A stretch of 32,923 bases of DNA, from the NCBI GenBank assembly GCA_964526785.1, contig CAZGMJ010000055.1, positions 1 through 32,923 of the forward strand, written 5' to 3'. Under the pieces are notes generated by a model that worked only from the letters and a program-made list of their open reading frames with translations, had not been told where the DNA came from and made no database searches. Positions 18,009 to 26,645 of the stretch are shown one piece after another. Numbering within the stretch: the stretch's first letter is position 1; each line of letters opens with the position of its first letter. This DNA comes from CAZGMJ01 sp964526785. GTDB lineage: Bacteria > Planctomycetota > Phycisphaerae > Sedimentisphaerales > Anaerobacaceae. The translations under genes were made by a program, and so were the position numbers.

Positions 18009-19013
18009 TCAGATCGCTTTGACTTTGCCGCGAGGCAGCACCTTCAGCACGCGGTCAACGATGTCGTCAACCGTCACGCCGTCGGCCTCGGCGTTAAACG
18101 TCGGCACCAAACGATGCCGAAGCACCGGATGCGCCAATGCCTCGATGTCCTGGATGGTAACGTGCAGCCTGCCGTGTAGCAGCGCGCGCACCTTTCCTCC
18201 CACGATAAGCATCTGGCAGGCCCGCGGACCCGGACCCCATTCGACCAGTTCCCTCACCAAGCCCTCGGCTTCCGGCTCGTTCGGTCGGCACCGCCGAACA
18301 AGGTCCAGCACAAAGTCCGTCACGTGATCGGGAACCGGAACCCGTCGCACAAAATGCTGGAGCTTGATTATCGACTCGCCCGAGATGATCCTGTTGAACT
18401 CCACGTGGAACCCGGTCGTGGTCCTGCGAATAATCTCTCGCTCCTGTTCGCGGTTCGGATACGCAACTTTCACATGGAACATGAATCGGTCCTGCTGCGC
18501 CTCGGGCAGCGGATATGTCCCTTCCTGCTCGATCGGATTCTGCGTAGCAAGCACGAAGAACGGCTCCTGAAGCTTGTACGTCTTGCCGCCCACAGTCACC
18601 TTGTGTTCCTGCATGGCCTCGAGCAGCGCCGCCTGAGTCTTCGGAGGCGTTCGGTTAATCTCGTCGGCCAGAATCATCTGAGCGAAGAGCGGCCCCTTCT
18701 GGAAGACCAGTTTGCGGTGTCCCTTTGTGGCATCCTCCTGGATGATCTCCGTGCCGGTAATGTCCGCGGGCATCAGGTCGGGCGTAAACTGGATCCGATG
18801 AAACGAAAGATGCATGATCTGCGACAGGCACCGGACCATCATGGTCTTCGCCAGACCTGGAACCCCCTCCAGCAGACAGTGCCCCCGCGACAGAATCGCG
18901 ATCATAAGTTGCTCGACGACATCCTCCTGGCCGACGATGAATCGACCCAGTTCCGCAGTTATCCTGCGGTTGGCTTCTACAAGGTATTCAGCCTGTTTGG
19001 CATCGTTATCCAT
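18009..19013 (-). CDS. MoxR-family AAA+ ATPase
   Basis: This is a cytoplasmic ATPase of 334 residues of the MoxR family, likely a chaperone-like remodeller acting on the VWA proteins encoded downstream. Walker A is the MoxR-type GVPGLAKT (50-57), Walker B is MILADEIN (113-120), sensor 1 lies in VLATQNP, and EAQQDRFMFH carries the conserved arginine. The C-terminal lid domain ends in a basic tail. It is the first gene of the 14-kb operon and has an excellent ribosome site, AAGGAGG, 5 bases before the ATG. Assignment to the family is secure; the client is inferred from gene order. Confidence 0.96.
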   Translation of the reverse strand: MDNDAKQAEYLVEANRRITAELGRFIVGQEDVVEQLMIAILSRGHCLLEGVPGLAKTMMVRCLSQIMHLSFHRIQFTPDLMPADITGTEIIQEDATKGHRKLVFQKGPLFAQMILADEINRTPPKTQAALLEAMQEHKVTVGGKTYKLQEPFFVLATQNPIEQEGTYPLPEAQQDRFMFHVKVAYPNREQEREIIRRTTTGFHVEFNRIISGESIIKLQHFVRRVPVPDHVTDFVLDLVRRCRPNEPEAEGLVRELVEWGPGPRACQMLIVGGKVRALLHGRLHVTIQDIEALAHPVLRHRLVPTFNAEADGVTVDDIVDRVLKVLPRGKVKAI

Positions 19014-19472
19014 GAGTCCTCCTTATGAGCAAGCCTCCTATAGAATACCTGCGAAGTCTACCAGAGGGGGCCCTCAGACGCAATGCTTAACCATCTTCTT
19101 CTGTGGCTCCTATCCTGCACCTCAGTTGCAGACGAGATTCCTCCAACAAGCGGTGATGTCGCCAACAGCTACAGCGGCGTAGTTCTAGTTTGCCCATTTG
19201 TAGATGGAGTCATAGGATGGCGCTTCGATAAACCGTCTTGTCCCGATCCCCACAACAGGAGAACATGCGCCCACCTTCAGTGCCATTGGTTCTGCCTGCG
19301 TCTTTAACGTGTAACATGCTTCGGGTCGCCGACTCAGGGAATGATTTCCACATGGTTGGCCTATCCGCGGAGAGGAATCAACAGTTGACGCCAGTCAGCC
19401 CGGAGGCACCGATTCAAGTGCTCGGTGCTTGGTCCCTCTATGAACACAGACTAACCCACGGCATCATTGCTA
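19014..19472. other. Gene-poor region upstream of the MoxR operon
   Basis: About 460 bases between the MoxR start and the small broken frame. Several short plus-strand frames (for example 19083-19307) lack ribosome sites and recognisable domains. A short minus-strand frame around 19180-19290 is also open but only about 33 codons long. Apart from the candidate promoter listed separately, I see no supported feature, tRNA or terminator. Confidence 0.4.
19055..19083 (-). promoter_or_regulatory. Candidate sigma70-type promoter for the MoxR operon
   Basis: On the minus strand TTGCGT (19083-19078) and TAGACT (19060-19055) are separated by exactly 17 bases. Matches to the consensus hexamers are 3/6 and 4/6, so this is weak evidence. 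The spacer contains a short GC palindrome (GAGGG-CC-CCCTC), which might be an operator or chance. The position, about 40 bases upstream of the MoxR start, is sensible. Confidence 0.3.
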
Positions 19473-19751
19473 TTATAACCACCACAGCCATACGTCTTTC
19501 GATTCTTCTTCATCGACAGCCTTCTTGGGCTTCATGGCTTCGGCAGCATTCAAGCCGGCCTTGAGGAGGTCCGGATCGAGCCTAATGGTCTCGGTAACGC
19601 CTTCCCCTTTCACGGCACGAAGGCAAAGCCCCTGTTCGTCGTCAGCAGAAGTGGGAGAGGTTAGTGGTTTGAGTCAGGGTAGAGGTTCGGGTGTTTTCTC
19701 ACATGGAGGAGAATACTTGAGGCCGTCGATTTCGACTTCATAATCGAGCAT
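19473..19751 (-). pseudogene. Small reading frame (92 residues) interrupted by one in-frame TGA
   Basis: On the minus strand an ATG at 19751 with an AGGGG ribosome site opens a frame starting MLDYEVEIDGLKY. Codon 26 is TGA (19676-19674). The same frame then stays open for 66 more codons, through EQGLCLRAVKGEGV, ETIRLDPDLLKAGLNAAEAM and DEEESKDVWLWWL, to a TAA at 19473. Both halves look like normal protein sequence with acidic helical character. I do not recognise the family. The bases after the TGA do not form an obvious hairpin of the bacterial SECIS kind, so a nonsense mutation is the simplest reading. Translation of the second half from an internal start, or a sequencing error, is possible. 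No membrane segment or signal is visible. Confidence 0.5.
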
Positions 19752-20448
19752 GTTTCCCCTGAAAGGAGATGAACAAACGACAAAGCCGTAGAATGGAATC
19801 ACACAGATCAAAAGAAACAACCCACCGCAAGTCTTCGGTTGACGAAAAGACGCACTGTGTCCTCGAAAGTCTCAGATGACAAGCATCCATATCTGAGGCC
19901 TGCCGACGGGAGGGTATTGCGGCCGTACGTGTACCCTTGCGGCCAGGGGTTGGCCCCAGTCACCAGCGTGGGGACTGGCTGAATAGGGTGGATGCGTTAC
20001 TCAAGATACCTGGCCTATGATACCCAGTGTCGAACGCTTTCTGTGTGCGGTGGATCATGAAGACTCGGAGGTTATGATCGAATGAGATGTGGAATACACC
20101 GGCCAGAAGTCCAAAGTACCACACCATCGTGTTCCGCCGATGCGTATTTGGTCTATCGGCGCCAGCGATCCGTGGCTCAGGAATCCCGGCAAGAAGCTGA
20201 CTCATCCATGTCTGCCGGAATCCCTCAGGGTTCAGGCAGCCGATGCGATTTCAGAAAGGTCATATGAATTACGATATCTCAGTGCTACCGAACCGCCCAT
20301 GTTTACCGGCAATTCGTGGAATAGCCGTGAATCATGCTGCACCTTGCGTTTGTCAGCGTCTTGTATATCATTAAGTGCATTCGGACTCGGTGCTTGCTGG
20401 ATGAATGAAGGCACCCATTACAATCATGTTGAATGAAAGGCTGCAGCT
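19752..20448. other. Gene-poor region before the SH3/M48/cyclase operon
   Basis: About 700 bases with no supported gene. Frames at 19960-20205 (minus), 20089-20436 (plus) and 20371-20706 (minus) overlap one another, use poor starts and show no family motif. A possible weak promoter for the downstream operon is TTGCGT (20344-20349) with TATCAT (20366-20371), 16 bases apart. Around 19960-19985 there is a minor inverted repeat (CCAGTC / GACTGG). Confidence 0.4.
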
Positions 20449-20913
20449 ATGAAGATCAAAGTGCTGATCGCGGTGTTTGCGATCTGGGCAGGTGCAGGAT
20501 TTCCCACGCCGATGAGCGTTCAAGTGAAGACCTGCAAGGTAAGGGCGACTCGTTCGCAGTTGGGCAAGATCGTCGCTACGGTGGAATACGGCACCATAGT
20601 CGAGGCCGGGTCTCCTCAGAGGGGCTGGTATCCGGTGACCTTGAAAGACGGCAAGAAAGGCTATCTGCACGAGTCGGCGCTGTCGAAGAAACCTATCACT
20701 ATGCAAGCCGGGACCACCGACGCAGCCGCCGGGGTGTCATCCGATGAGGTGGCCCTTGCAGGCAAAGGCTTCACCGAGCAGGTGGAGGCCAAACTCAAGG
20801 CGGAAGGAAAACTGGACTTCACTTGGGTTGACCGAATGGCGGCCTTCGTGGTGAGCGAAGATCAGATCAGGCAGTTCCGGAATGAAGGCAACCTGCCGGG
20901 AGGTGGGCAATGA
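20449..20913 (+). CDS. Exported bacterial SH3-domain protein
   Basis: This is a small protein of 154 residues. Residues 1-20 are a signal peptide (MKIKVLIAVFAIWAGAG). Residues about 24-82 form a bacterial SH3 domain: VKTCKVRATRSQLGKIVATV, then a short turn, GWYPVTLKDGKKGYLHES. Such domains usually bind cell-wall peptides or act as adaptors. The C-terminal 70 residues are polar, with a helical part and a TWVDRMAAFVVSEDQIRQF segment of unknown role. An AAAGG ribosome site precedes the ATG. The stop overlaps the start of the M48 protease gene (ATGA), so the two products are probably made together and may act together at the envelope. Confidence 0.85.
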   Translation: MKIKVLIAVFAIWAGAGFPTPMSVQVKTCKVRATRSQLGKIVATVEYGTIVEAGSPQRGWYPVTLKDGKKGYLHESALSKKPITMQAGTTDAAAGVSSDEVALAGKGFTEQVEAKLKAEGKLDFTWVDRMAAFVVSEDQIRQFRNEGNLPGGGQ

Positions 20914-21920
20914 TAAAGACCGATTTTGTTTCAAGAGTTCATGCAGCCCATGGTCTGCTGTACAGTGTGTCGCGCAAGCGTTTTCGACGGCTGCGGAAGA
21001 TATCGCTGCTGATTCTTGCAGCGATGGCATCGAGCCTATTTGTGGCCGTTGCGTTTTCCGGCTGTGGCAGGGTAAGCGAATTGGGCACCCAACTGGCGCA
21101 GGATGCTGGTCTGATATCCAGTGAAGAGGCGGCGTCGGTCAATCGCAGCACTCAAGCTATAGAGAAGACTCGGCAGAACTTGTCAGCCGAAGAAGAGCAT
21201 TATCTGGGACGCTCTGTGGCGGCACAGGTATTCAAGAGCTACACTCCCCTCGATCAGCCCGAAGCTAATGCATATCTGAACCTTCTGGGCCAATCGCTGG
21301 CGGTCTTTTCGGACAGGCCTGAGACTTTCAGCGGATACCGCTTCATGCTGTTGGACTCCGAGGAGGTCAATGCATTTGCCGCGCCCGGCGGGCTGATCCT
21401 GGTGACTCGCGGGATGGTTCGATGCTGTGAGAACGAAGATGAGCTTGCAGCAGTTCTCGCGCACGAGATTGCCCATGTGCAGCACCTGCACGGAGTGCGA
21501 GCGATCAAGCAGGGGCGTCTGACCGAAGCGCTGACAATTGTTGCCGCCGAGTCCGCAAAACAGTTCGGGGACGATGAGTTAGCGTCAATTACCCGCGAGT
21601 TTGAGGGGCTGGTCAGCGATGTTGTTATGACACTCACGACCAGCGGCTACTCGAGAAAGCAGGAGAAGGAGGCGGACGAAAGCGCCATAGCCCTTCTGAG
21701 ACAAGCCGGCTATTCGGAGATGGCGATGATATCGATGTTGAATCGCATGAATGAACGGCTGGTGAATTCGGGAGGACTGGGATTTGCCAAGACGCATCCG
21801 TCGGCGGCGAGTCGTGCGACCGCGGCCCGTAAGATAGTGCAAGATGCCAAAACCGCCCCGGATATTGTCAGACAGCAGCGCTTCGCGGCGGCTATGGGAT
21901 CGGTCATCGCGGGTGGATAG
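20910..21920 (+). CDS. M48-family metalloprotease lipoprotein
   Basis: This is a zinc metallopeptidase of 336 residues of the M48 group. The N-terminus has a basic stretch (SRKRFRRLRK) and a hydrophobic segment ending in a lipobox-like FSGC (Cys52), so the enzyme is likely a periplasm-facing lipoprotein. The catalytic motif HEIAHVQHLHG lies at 185-195, and EKEADESA (251-258) supplies the third zinc ligand. LLDSEEVNAFAAPGG before the HEXXH is the usual M48 signature of BepA/LoiP-type quality-control proteases. The unusually long N-terminal extension before the membrane segment leaves an alternative start at codon 39 (ATG before ASSLF), but the ATGA overlap with the SH3 gene favours 20910. Confidence 0.92.
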   Translation: MIKTDFVSRVHAAHGLLYSVSRKRFRRLRKISLLILAAMASSLFVAVAFSGCGRVSELGTQLAQDAGLISSEEAASVNRSTQAIEKTRQNLSAEEEHYLGRSVAAQVFKSYTPLDQPEANAYLNLLGQSLAVFSDRPETFSGYRFMLLDSEEVNAFAAPGGLILVTRGMVRCCENEDELAAVLAHEIAHVQHLHGVRAIKQGRLTEALTIVAAESAKQFGDDELASITREFEGLVSDVVMTLTTSGYSRKQEKEADESAIALLRQAGYSEMAMISMLNRMNERLVNSGGLGFAKTHPSAASRATAARKIVQDAKTAPDIVRQQRFAAAMGSVIAGG

Positions 21921-21943
21921 ACGTCCGCAGGCGTAAGGATGCC

Positions 21944-24040
21944 ATGTCGAAGAATGTAAACAAATGTCTGCGCGGAGCTGCGATTGGCCTGGCGGCAGGT
22001 TTAGTGTCGTTACTTGCATTGCAGCTTGGCTGGCTTGGGTCCCTGGAAGGCCCCGCATGGGCATGGCGCGCGCAGTTCTTCTCTCGCCGCGAGAATCTTT
22101 CGCCACAGGTCAGACTCATTCTGTTGGACCAAGCCAGTCTGGATTGGGCGCAGCGAGAAAACGGATGGGGCTGGCCCTGGCCAAGAGAGGTGTACGGCGC
22201 GATCTCGGCATTCTGCAAGCGCGGCGGGGCGGGAGCCTTCTGCCTGGATATGCTGCTGACCGAGCCTTCCTTCTACGGCGTATCTGACGATGAAGCGATG
22301 GTCGAGTCGTTGAAGTCAGGCGCGCCGACGGTCCTGACCGTTGCTGCCGGGGTGAGCCGGGACACCTGGCCGGAATACGCGGCGCGCCCAGCCGTCAAGA
22401 CAGGCATGTCCGAGATGACGGAGTATACGAGCATGGTGTTTCCCGTGCCTGAAGTCACCGCCGGGGCGGCAGCATTGGGACATGTTGCCGGAGTGCCGGA
22501 TGATGACGGGATCTTTCGACGGCTGTCGCCATTCTGTCGCTTTGACGGAGTCGAGATACCGGTCCTTGGGCTTGCTGGGTGGCTGACAACTCGCGGGGAA
22601 TCCGTGGCAGTCGAAGCTTCGCCGGGGCAGTTGCGGGTAGGCGACAAGACCATTGCGCTGGACGACAAAGGTAATGCGATCCTTCGTTTCAAGGGCTCTG
22701 GAGGTATGCCGGAGGCAGTCTCAGCCGCAGCGGTGGTTCAGTCTGAACTTCGACTGCGTGAAGGGGAGCGGCCTGTGCTTCAGCCAGAGATGTTCAAGGG
22801 CTGCTACGTGTTTATGGGTTGCAGTGCGCCGGCGCTGCTGGATTTGCGCCCGGTTCCGGTTAATTCCAAATGCCCGGGCGTAGTCGTGCACGCGACTTTT
22901 CTGGATAATCTTTTGACCAATTCATTTATTGCCGAAGCAGCCGTTCCGATGGTAGTTGCAGGCATCCTGGCTACAGCAATCGCTGCGGCACTGTCGCTGA
23001 CATATGGCGGCAGGTGGTGGCAGGCCGGGCCACTTTCGGTCGTGTGGCTGGGAACTCCGGTGCTGGTTGGCTTTGTGGCATACGGCCGGGGATTCTGGTG
23101 GCCCATGGTTGCGCATGAGACAGCCGTAGGACTGGGACTGGTGGGAGCTCTGACGGCAAACTACTGGGCCGAGGGACGCCAGAAAGCTTTCATCAAGCAG
23201 GCGTTTCGACACTATTTGAGCGGCGATGTGATCGAGAAGATCCTGCGCGACCCCAAACATCTGCAGCTTGGCGGTGAGAAGCGAGAGTTGACCATAATGT
23301 TCACGGACCTGGCCGGATTCTCGAGCTTCTCGGAGAAGCTGGGACCGGTAGCGCTGACATCCCTGCTCAACGATTACCTCAGCGAGATGACCGACATAAT
23401 CCTGGAAGAGGGTGGCACGCTGGACAAGTATGAAGGCGATGCGATCATTGCCTTTTGGAACGCTCCGCTTGAACAGTCGAACCATGCAGTGCGGGCCTGC
23501 CGTGCTGCGCTGCGGTGCCAGCGGAGGCTGGCCGAATTGCGCGATCAATACAGGCAGTGCACAGGAGCGGACCTGCGAATGCGGGTCGGATTGAATACAG
23601 GTGAAGTGGTGGTGGGGAACATGGGTTCTCGCAAGCGCTTTAACTACACCATTCTGGGTGATGCGGCGAATCTCGCTTCGCGTCTTGAAGGAGCAAACAA
23701 GGCGTTTGGAACGGAAATGATGGTTTCTGAGAGTACCTGGCGGCTCGCTTGCGGCGAATTCTCCGGGCGCAAGCTGGCCGATCTGCGGGTGGTCGGCAGA
23801 AAGAGCGCGGTGCCGGTATACGAATTGAGCGGTTATTCAGGTGACAGATGTCCCGAGGATTGGGATGTATTCCGGGACGGATTGGATCGCTTTCATCAGG
23901 GTGATTTCGAAGGGGCGATGGAGTATCTTGAGCGCCTATCGGATGATCCGGCGGCTCGGAACTATGTTCGCAGATGCGCCGAATTGCGTGACGAACCTCC
24001 GGAATCGTGGGACGGTGTATGGGAGATGACGGGCAAATGA
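21944..24040 (+). CDS. CHASE2-domain class III adenylate cyclase
   Basis: This is a membrane sensor and cyclase of 698 residues that should make cAMP from ATP. A first helix (about 11-30) is followed by an extracytoplasmic CHASE2 domain (about 35-320; WPWPREVYGAI and FCLDMLLTEPS are typical). Three hydrophobic segments (about 332-354, 362-380 and 388-405) and a connecting helix then lead to the catalytic domain (about 445-620). All key class III residues are present: metal-binding Asp455 (FTDLAGFS) and Asp499 (YEGDAII), purine-specifying Lys495 and Asp573 (ILGDAAN), and transition-state Asn576 and Arg580 (NLASR). The Lys/Asp pair indicates adenylate rather than guanylate cyclase. A C-terminal TPR-like tail of about 60 residues follows. 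The gene starts 23 bases after the M48 stop (AAGGA ribosome site) and overlaps the MBL-fold gene. Confidence 0.95.
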   Translation: MSKNVNKCLRGAAIGLAAGLVSLLALQLGWLGSLEGPAWAWRAQFFSRRENLSPQVRLILLDQASLDWAQRENGWGWPWPREVYGAISAFCKRGGAGAFCLDMLLTEPSFYGVSDDEAMVESLKSGAPTVLTVAAGVSRDTWPEYAARPAVKTGMSEMTEYTSMVFPVPEVTAGAAALGHVAGVPDDDGIFRRLSPFCRFDGVEIPVLGLAGWLTTRGESVAVEASPGQLRVGDKTIALDDKGNAILRFKGSGGMPEAVSAAAVVQSELRLREGERPVLQPEMFKGCYVFMGCSAPALLDLRPVPVNSKCPGVVVHATFLDNLLTNSFIAEAAVPMVVAGILATAIAAALSLTYGGRWWQAGPLSVVWLGTPVLVGFVAYGRGFWWPMVAHETAVGLGLVGALTANYWAEGRQKAFIKQAFRHYLSGDVIEKILRDPKHLQLGGEKRELTIMFTDLAGFSSFSEKLGPVALTSLLNDYLSEMTDIILEEGGTLDKYEGDAIIAFWNAPLEQSNHAVRACRAALRCQRRLAELRDQYRQCTGADLRMRVGLNTGEVVVGNMGSRKRFNYTILGDAANLASRLEGANKAFGTEMMVSESTWRLACGEFSGRKLADLRVVGRKSAVPVYELSGYSGDRCPEDWDVFRDGLDRFHQGDFEGAMEYLERLSDDPAARNYVRRCAELRDEPPESWDGVWEMTGK

Positions 24041-24879
24041 GCATGCGACTTTTCGTAGGTGGGGCCAGAGGAAGCCAGCCATGCACGGGTGGCTTTTTCG
24101 ATGAATTCGGGGGAGATACAACGTCGCTGCTGCTGGTCTGCTCCAGCGGCGAGCGACTCGTGCTGGACGCCGGGACGGGTATGCGCGCCGTGGCCGAGCA
24201 ATTGGCTGAGGGCCAGGCCGACGAGGTGACCATCTTGTTTTCACACTACCACCTTGACCACATGGTCGGGCTGACTATGAATCCTCTATTCTTCGACCGA
24301 GACTGGACTTTCACGTTAGTCGGACCGAGCTTCGAGGACGGTGGTGTCCGGGACGCAGTCTCGCTATTGCTTGGTCCGCCATATTGGCCGATTTCATACG
24401 ATCACATGAGCGCCGAGATGCGGTTCGGCCAATTCACGACGAATGGTATCGAGGTCGGACATCTCCGTGTACGAGGGTGTAGAATGCCACATCCCGGCGG
24501 TTGCATGGCCTATCGCATAGAAGGCCGTGATTGCAGAGCATCGCTTGTATTTGCCACCGATATCGAATGGGGCCGAAGAACAGCCGAGGATGAGAGAGCA
24601 TTTGTGGCGCTGTGCCGTCAGCCCAAGTCGGCTGACGTTTTGGTTATGGATGCGCATTTTTCCAGAGCGACTGAGAAGGCTTTTTTGGGCTGGGGGCACA
24701 CGTCCTGGGAGGACTGCCTGGAGATAGCTAAAGCAGCCGGTGTTGAGCGCGTGCTGCTCGGACATCACGATCCCAGAGCGGACGACAAGTCACTATATGC
24801 TCTGGAACAGCAGATTAAGGCATACATGAGTAACGCCGCACTGTTGCGGGCCGGTCAATGGCTGACAATCGGCGAGTAG
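24037..24879 (+). CDS. Metallo-beta-lactamase-fold hydrolase, possible cyclic-nucleotide phosphodiesterase
   Basis: This is a cytoplasmic protein of 280 residues with the metallo-beta-lactamase fold. The motifs are RGSQPCTGG (11-19), GGDTTSLLL (25-33), LDAGTGMR (43-50), the zinc motif SHYHLDH (69-75), HPGGC and FATDIEWG in the middle, and GHHDPRADD near the C-terminus. The HxHLDH wording is shared with class II cyclic-nucleotide phosphodiesterases but also with other MBL branches, so a phosphodiesterase role is an inference from the adjoining cyclase gene. The start is the ATG at 24037, in an ATGA overlap with the cyclase stop; a start at 24007 would add ten residues inside the cyclase gene. 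Confidence 0.85.
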   Translation: MSMRLFVGGARGSQPCTGGFFDEFGGDTTSLLLVCSSGERLVLDAGTGMRAVAEQLAEGQADEVTILFSHYHLDHMVGLTMNPLFFDRDWTFTLVGPSFEDGGVRDAVSLLLGPPYWPISYDHMSAEMRFGQFTTNGIEVGHLRVRGCRMPHPGGCMAYRIEGRDCRASLVFATDIEWGRRTAEDERAFVALCRQPKSADVLVMDAHFSRATEKAFLGWGHTSWEDCLEIAKAAGVERVLLGHHDPRADDKSLYALEQQIKAYMSNAALLRAGQWLTIGE

Positions 24880-25019
24880 TGTATAAAGATGAGCATAGTC
24901 TAGATGATACTGATCTTTTTTGATGGAGTCGCCGGTGCGTTGGCGTGCCGTCAGGATGACTATCAGAACGGCATCAAACGCCCAGTTAACTTGCTTGTTC
25001 CATACGGAAGGATTTCGTT

Positions 25020-26645
25020 ATGCCTGAATGGCTTGAGCCGATATTGCCCTATATACAAAACGCTGCAATAGCGCTGGCGGTATTGTTCGTTTCCTATCTG
25101 CTTGCGATTCCGCTGCATCATCGTTACGGTTCAGCCGGAGGCGCCGAATGGCTGCGCCGATCCACCGGTCGATTTGTTGGAGCAGTGATCAGCCATATCG
25201 CATTCTCACTGCTTGTGCTCATTTTTTCCGTGCTTCTTATCTACCGGTTCCTTCATTATGATCAGTTGGCCGAGCCCTGGTCGAGCATTTATCAAGCATG
25301 GTTGGCATTCTGGGGAATCTATGCGATCATCAGATTGGCAGAGGGGATATTTGTCGAGGTTTTCGCACAGATGCGGCGCCCGTGTCCGCTCAATCGACTC
25401 ATCCGGGGGTCGCTCCGTACGGCAATCATGCTCTGCACGGCACTTCTGCTAATCAAATACCGGCTTGATTACAACATCAGCGTGCTGCTCACGTCAACAG
25501 CGATCATTACGGGAGTTATCGGCTTTGCCATGCAAGGGGTTCTTGGCAATCTGCTGGCCGGCGTGTCTCTGCATACTAGCCGGTCCATGTCGGTTGGCGA
25601 TTGGGTCGACGTGGACGGAATGATCGGCCAGGTGATTCTCGTGAACTGGCGCGAGACCCGTCTACGCACTGTGGGGGGCCATGTCATTATCGTCCCAAAC
25701 GGCAAACTCGCCGAGATGATAGTCCGCAATTTGTCCTCGCCCAACAGCCTTCGTATGCATGAAGTGCCGGTAGCGGCCAGCTACGGTGATACACCGGGTA
25801 ATGTAATCGAGGCATTACTGGAAGCTGCGCACAACATTCCCAAGGTCGAAGAGCATCCCGCCCCGGACGCTTACATAACAGGATTCAAAGATTTCTGTAT
25901 CGAATATGTACTTCGTTTCTGGACCAGGCAGTACGAGCTGAAGGTGCCCATCGAAGGTGATGTTATGAGAATGATCTGGTACAAATTCCAACGCCGGGGC
26001 ATTGAGATCCCCTTCCCGATGAGCGGACGCTTGCTGGGCAATTTCCTTGAAGCATGTCATGCACAGCAGTACGAAAGACCGCTGGCCTCTGAGATCGATA
26101 GCATCGTGGACGATCTGCTGCGAAGTGACTTCGGGCGGAAGCTCATGGCCGGCCCGGATGAACGCTGTATGCTCACCCGAGATGAGTTGAAGTCGGTTGC
26201 AAGGGATGTCAAGCGGACCCGTTTTACTGAGAGTGAGGTTCTGATGCGCCAAAATGACCAGGGCGAATCCTTCTATGTCCTGGTTGACGGGACGTTGCAC
26301 GGCAGTATCGAGAGTTCGGACACCAGCCACAACGTTGAGTTTGACCTCAAACCAGGGGCTTTGGTGGGGGAGATGAGTCTGCTTACCGGTTTACCAAGAA
26401 GTGCAACAGTCACGGCCGCCACCAACTGTGAGTTGCTGGAATTCGACTGCGTCGCCTTTGCTCGCTTACTGTCGCTCAGAGAAGAAGTCCCACAAGTGCT
26501 TTCCGCTCTGGCAGCGGCTCGCGCCAGTGAAAACGCTGAGGCAATTGATAGATTGTGTGCTTCGGCGATTGTGCCTCCCGATCTGGCACGTGATGGTATT
26601 CTGCACCGACTGAGGCGTATGATCGGCGAGTGGCGAAGCGGATAA
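25020..26645 (+). CDS. MscS-type channel with C-terminal cyclic-nucleotide-binding domain
   Basis: This is an inner-membrane channel of 541 residues of the bCNG type. Hydrophobic segments lie at about 12-31, 52-78, 88-113 and 130-147. The MscS pore-lining helix follows (STAIITGVIGFAMQGVLGN, about 158-177), then the beta domain SVGDWVDVDGMIGQV and RTVGGHVIIVPNG. Residues about 390-505 are a cNMP-binding domain; its phosphate-binding cassette VGEMSLLTGLPRSATVTA has the conserved Glu and Arg that contact cyclic nucleotide. In characterised bCNG channels, cyclic nucleotide can gate the pore and mechanosensitivity is often reduced. The gene lies 140 bases after the MBL gene and has a GGAAGG ribosome site, so it may belong to the same operon or have its own promoter. 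Confidence 0.94.
   Translation: MPEWLEPILPYIQNAAIALAVLFVSYLLAIPLHHRYGSAGGAEWLRRSTGRFVGAVISHIAFSLLVLIFSVLLIYRFLHYDQLAEPWSSIYQAWLAFWGIYAIIRLAEGIFVEVFAQMRRPCPLNRLIRGSLRTAIMLCTALLLIKYRLDYNISVLLTSTAIITGVIGFAMQGVLGNLLAGVSLHTSRSMSVGDWVDVDGMIGQVILVNWRETRLRTVGGHVIIVPNGKLAEMIVRNLSSPNSLRMHEVPVAASYGDTPGNVIEALLEAAHNIPKVEEHPAPDAYITGFKDFCIEYVLRFWTRQYELKVPIEGDVMRMIWYKFQRRGIEIPFPMSGRLLGNFLEACHAQQYERPLASEIDSIVDDLLRSDFGRKLMAGPDERCMLTRDELKSVARDVKRTRFTESEVLMRQNDQGESFYVLVDGTLHGSIESSDTSHNVEFDLKPGALVGEMSLLTGLPRSATVTAATNCELLEFDCVAFARLLSLREEVPQVLSALAAARASENAEAIDRLCASAIVPPDLARDGILHRLRRMIGEWRSG

Noticed and set aside
19674..19676. Selenocysteine codon at the in-frame TGA
   Set aside because: No SECIS-like hairpin is apparent just downstream and the local residues do not resemble a known selenoprotein active site; kept only as a possibility in the findings.
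19960..20205. Minus-strand frame of 81 codons with a hydrophobic patch
   Set aside because: No ribosome site or recognisable family, overlapped by other frames of equal quality; could be a remnant but is not supported.
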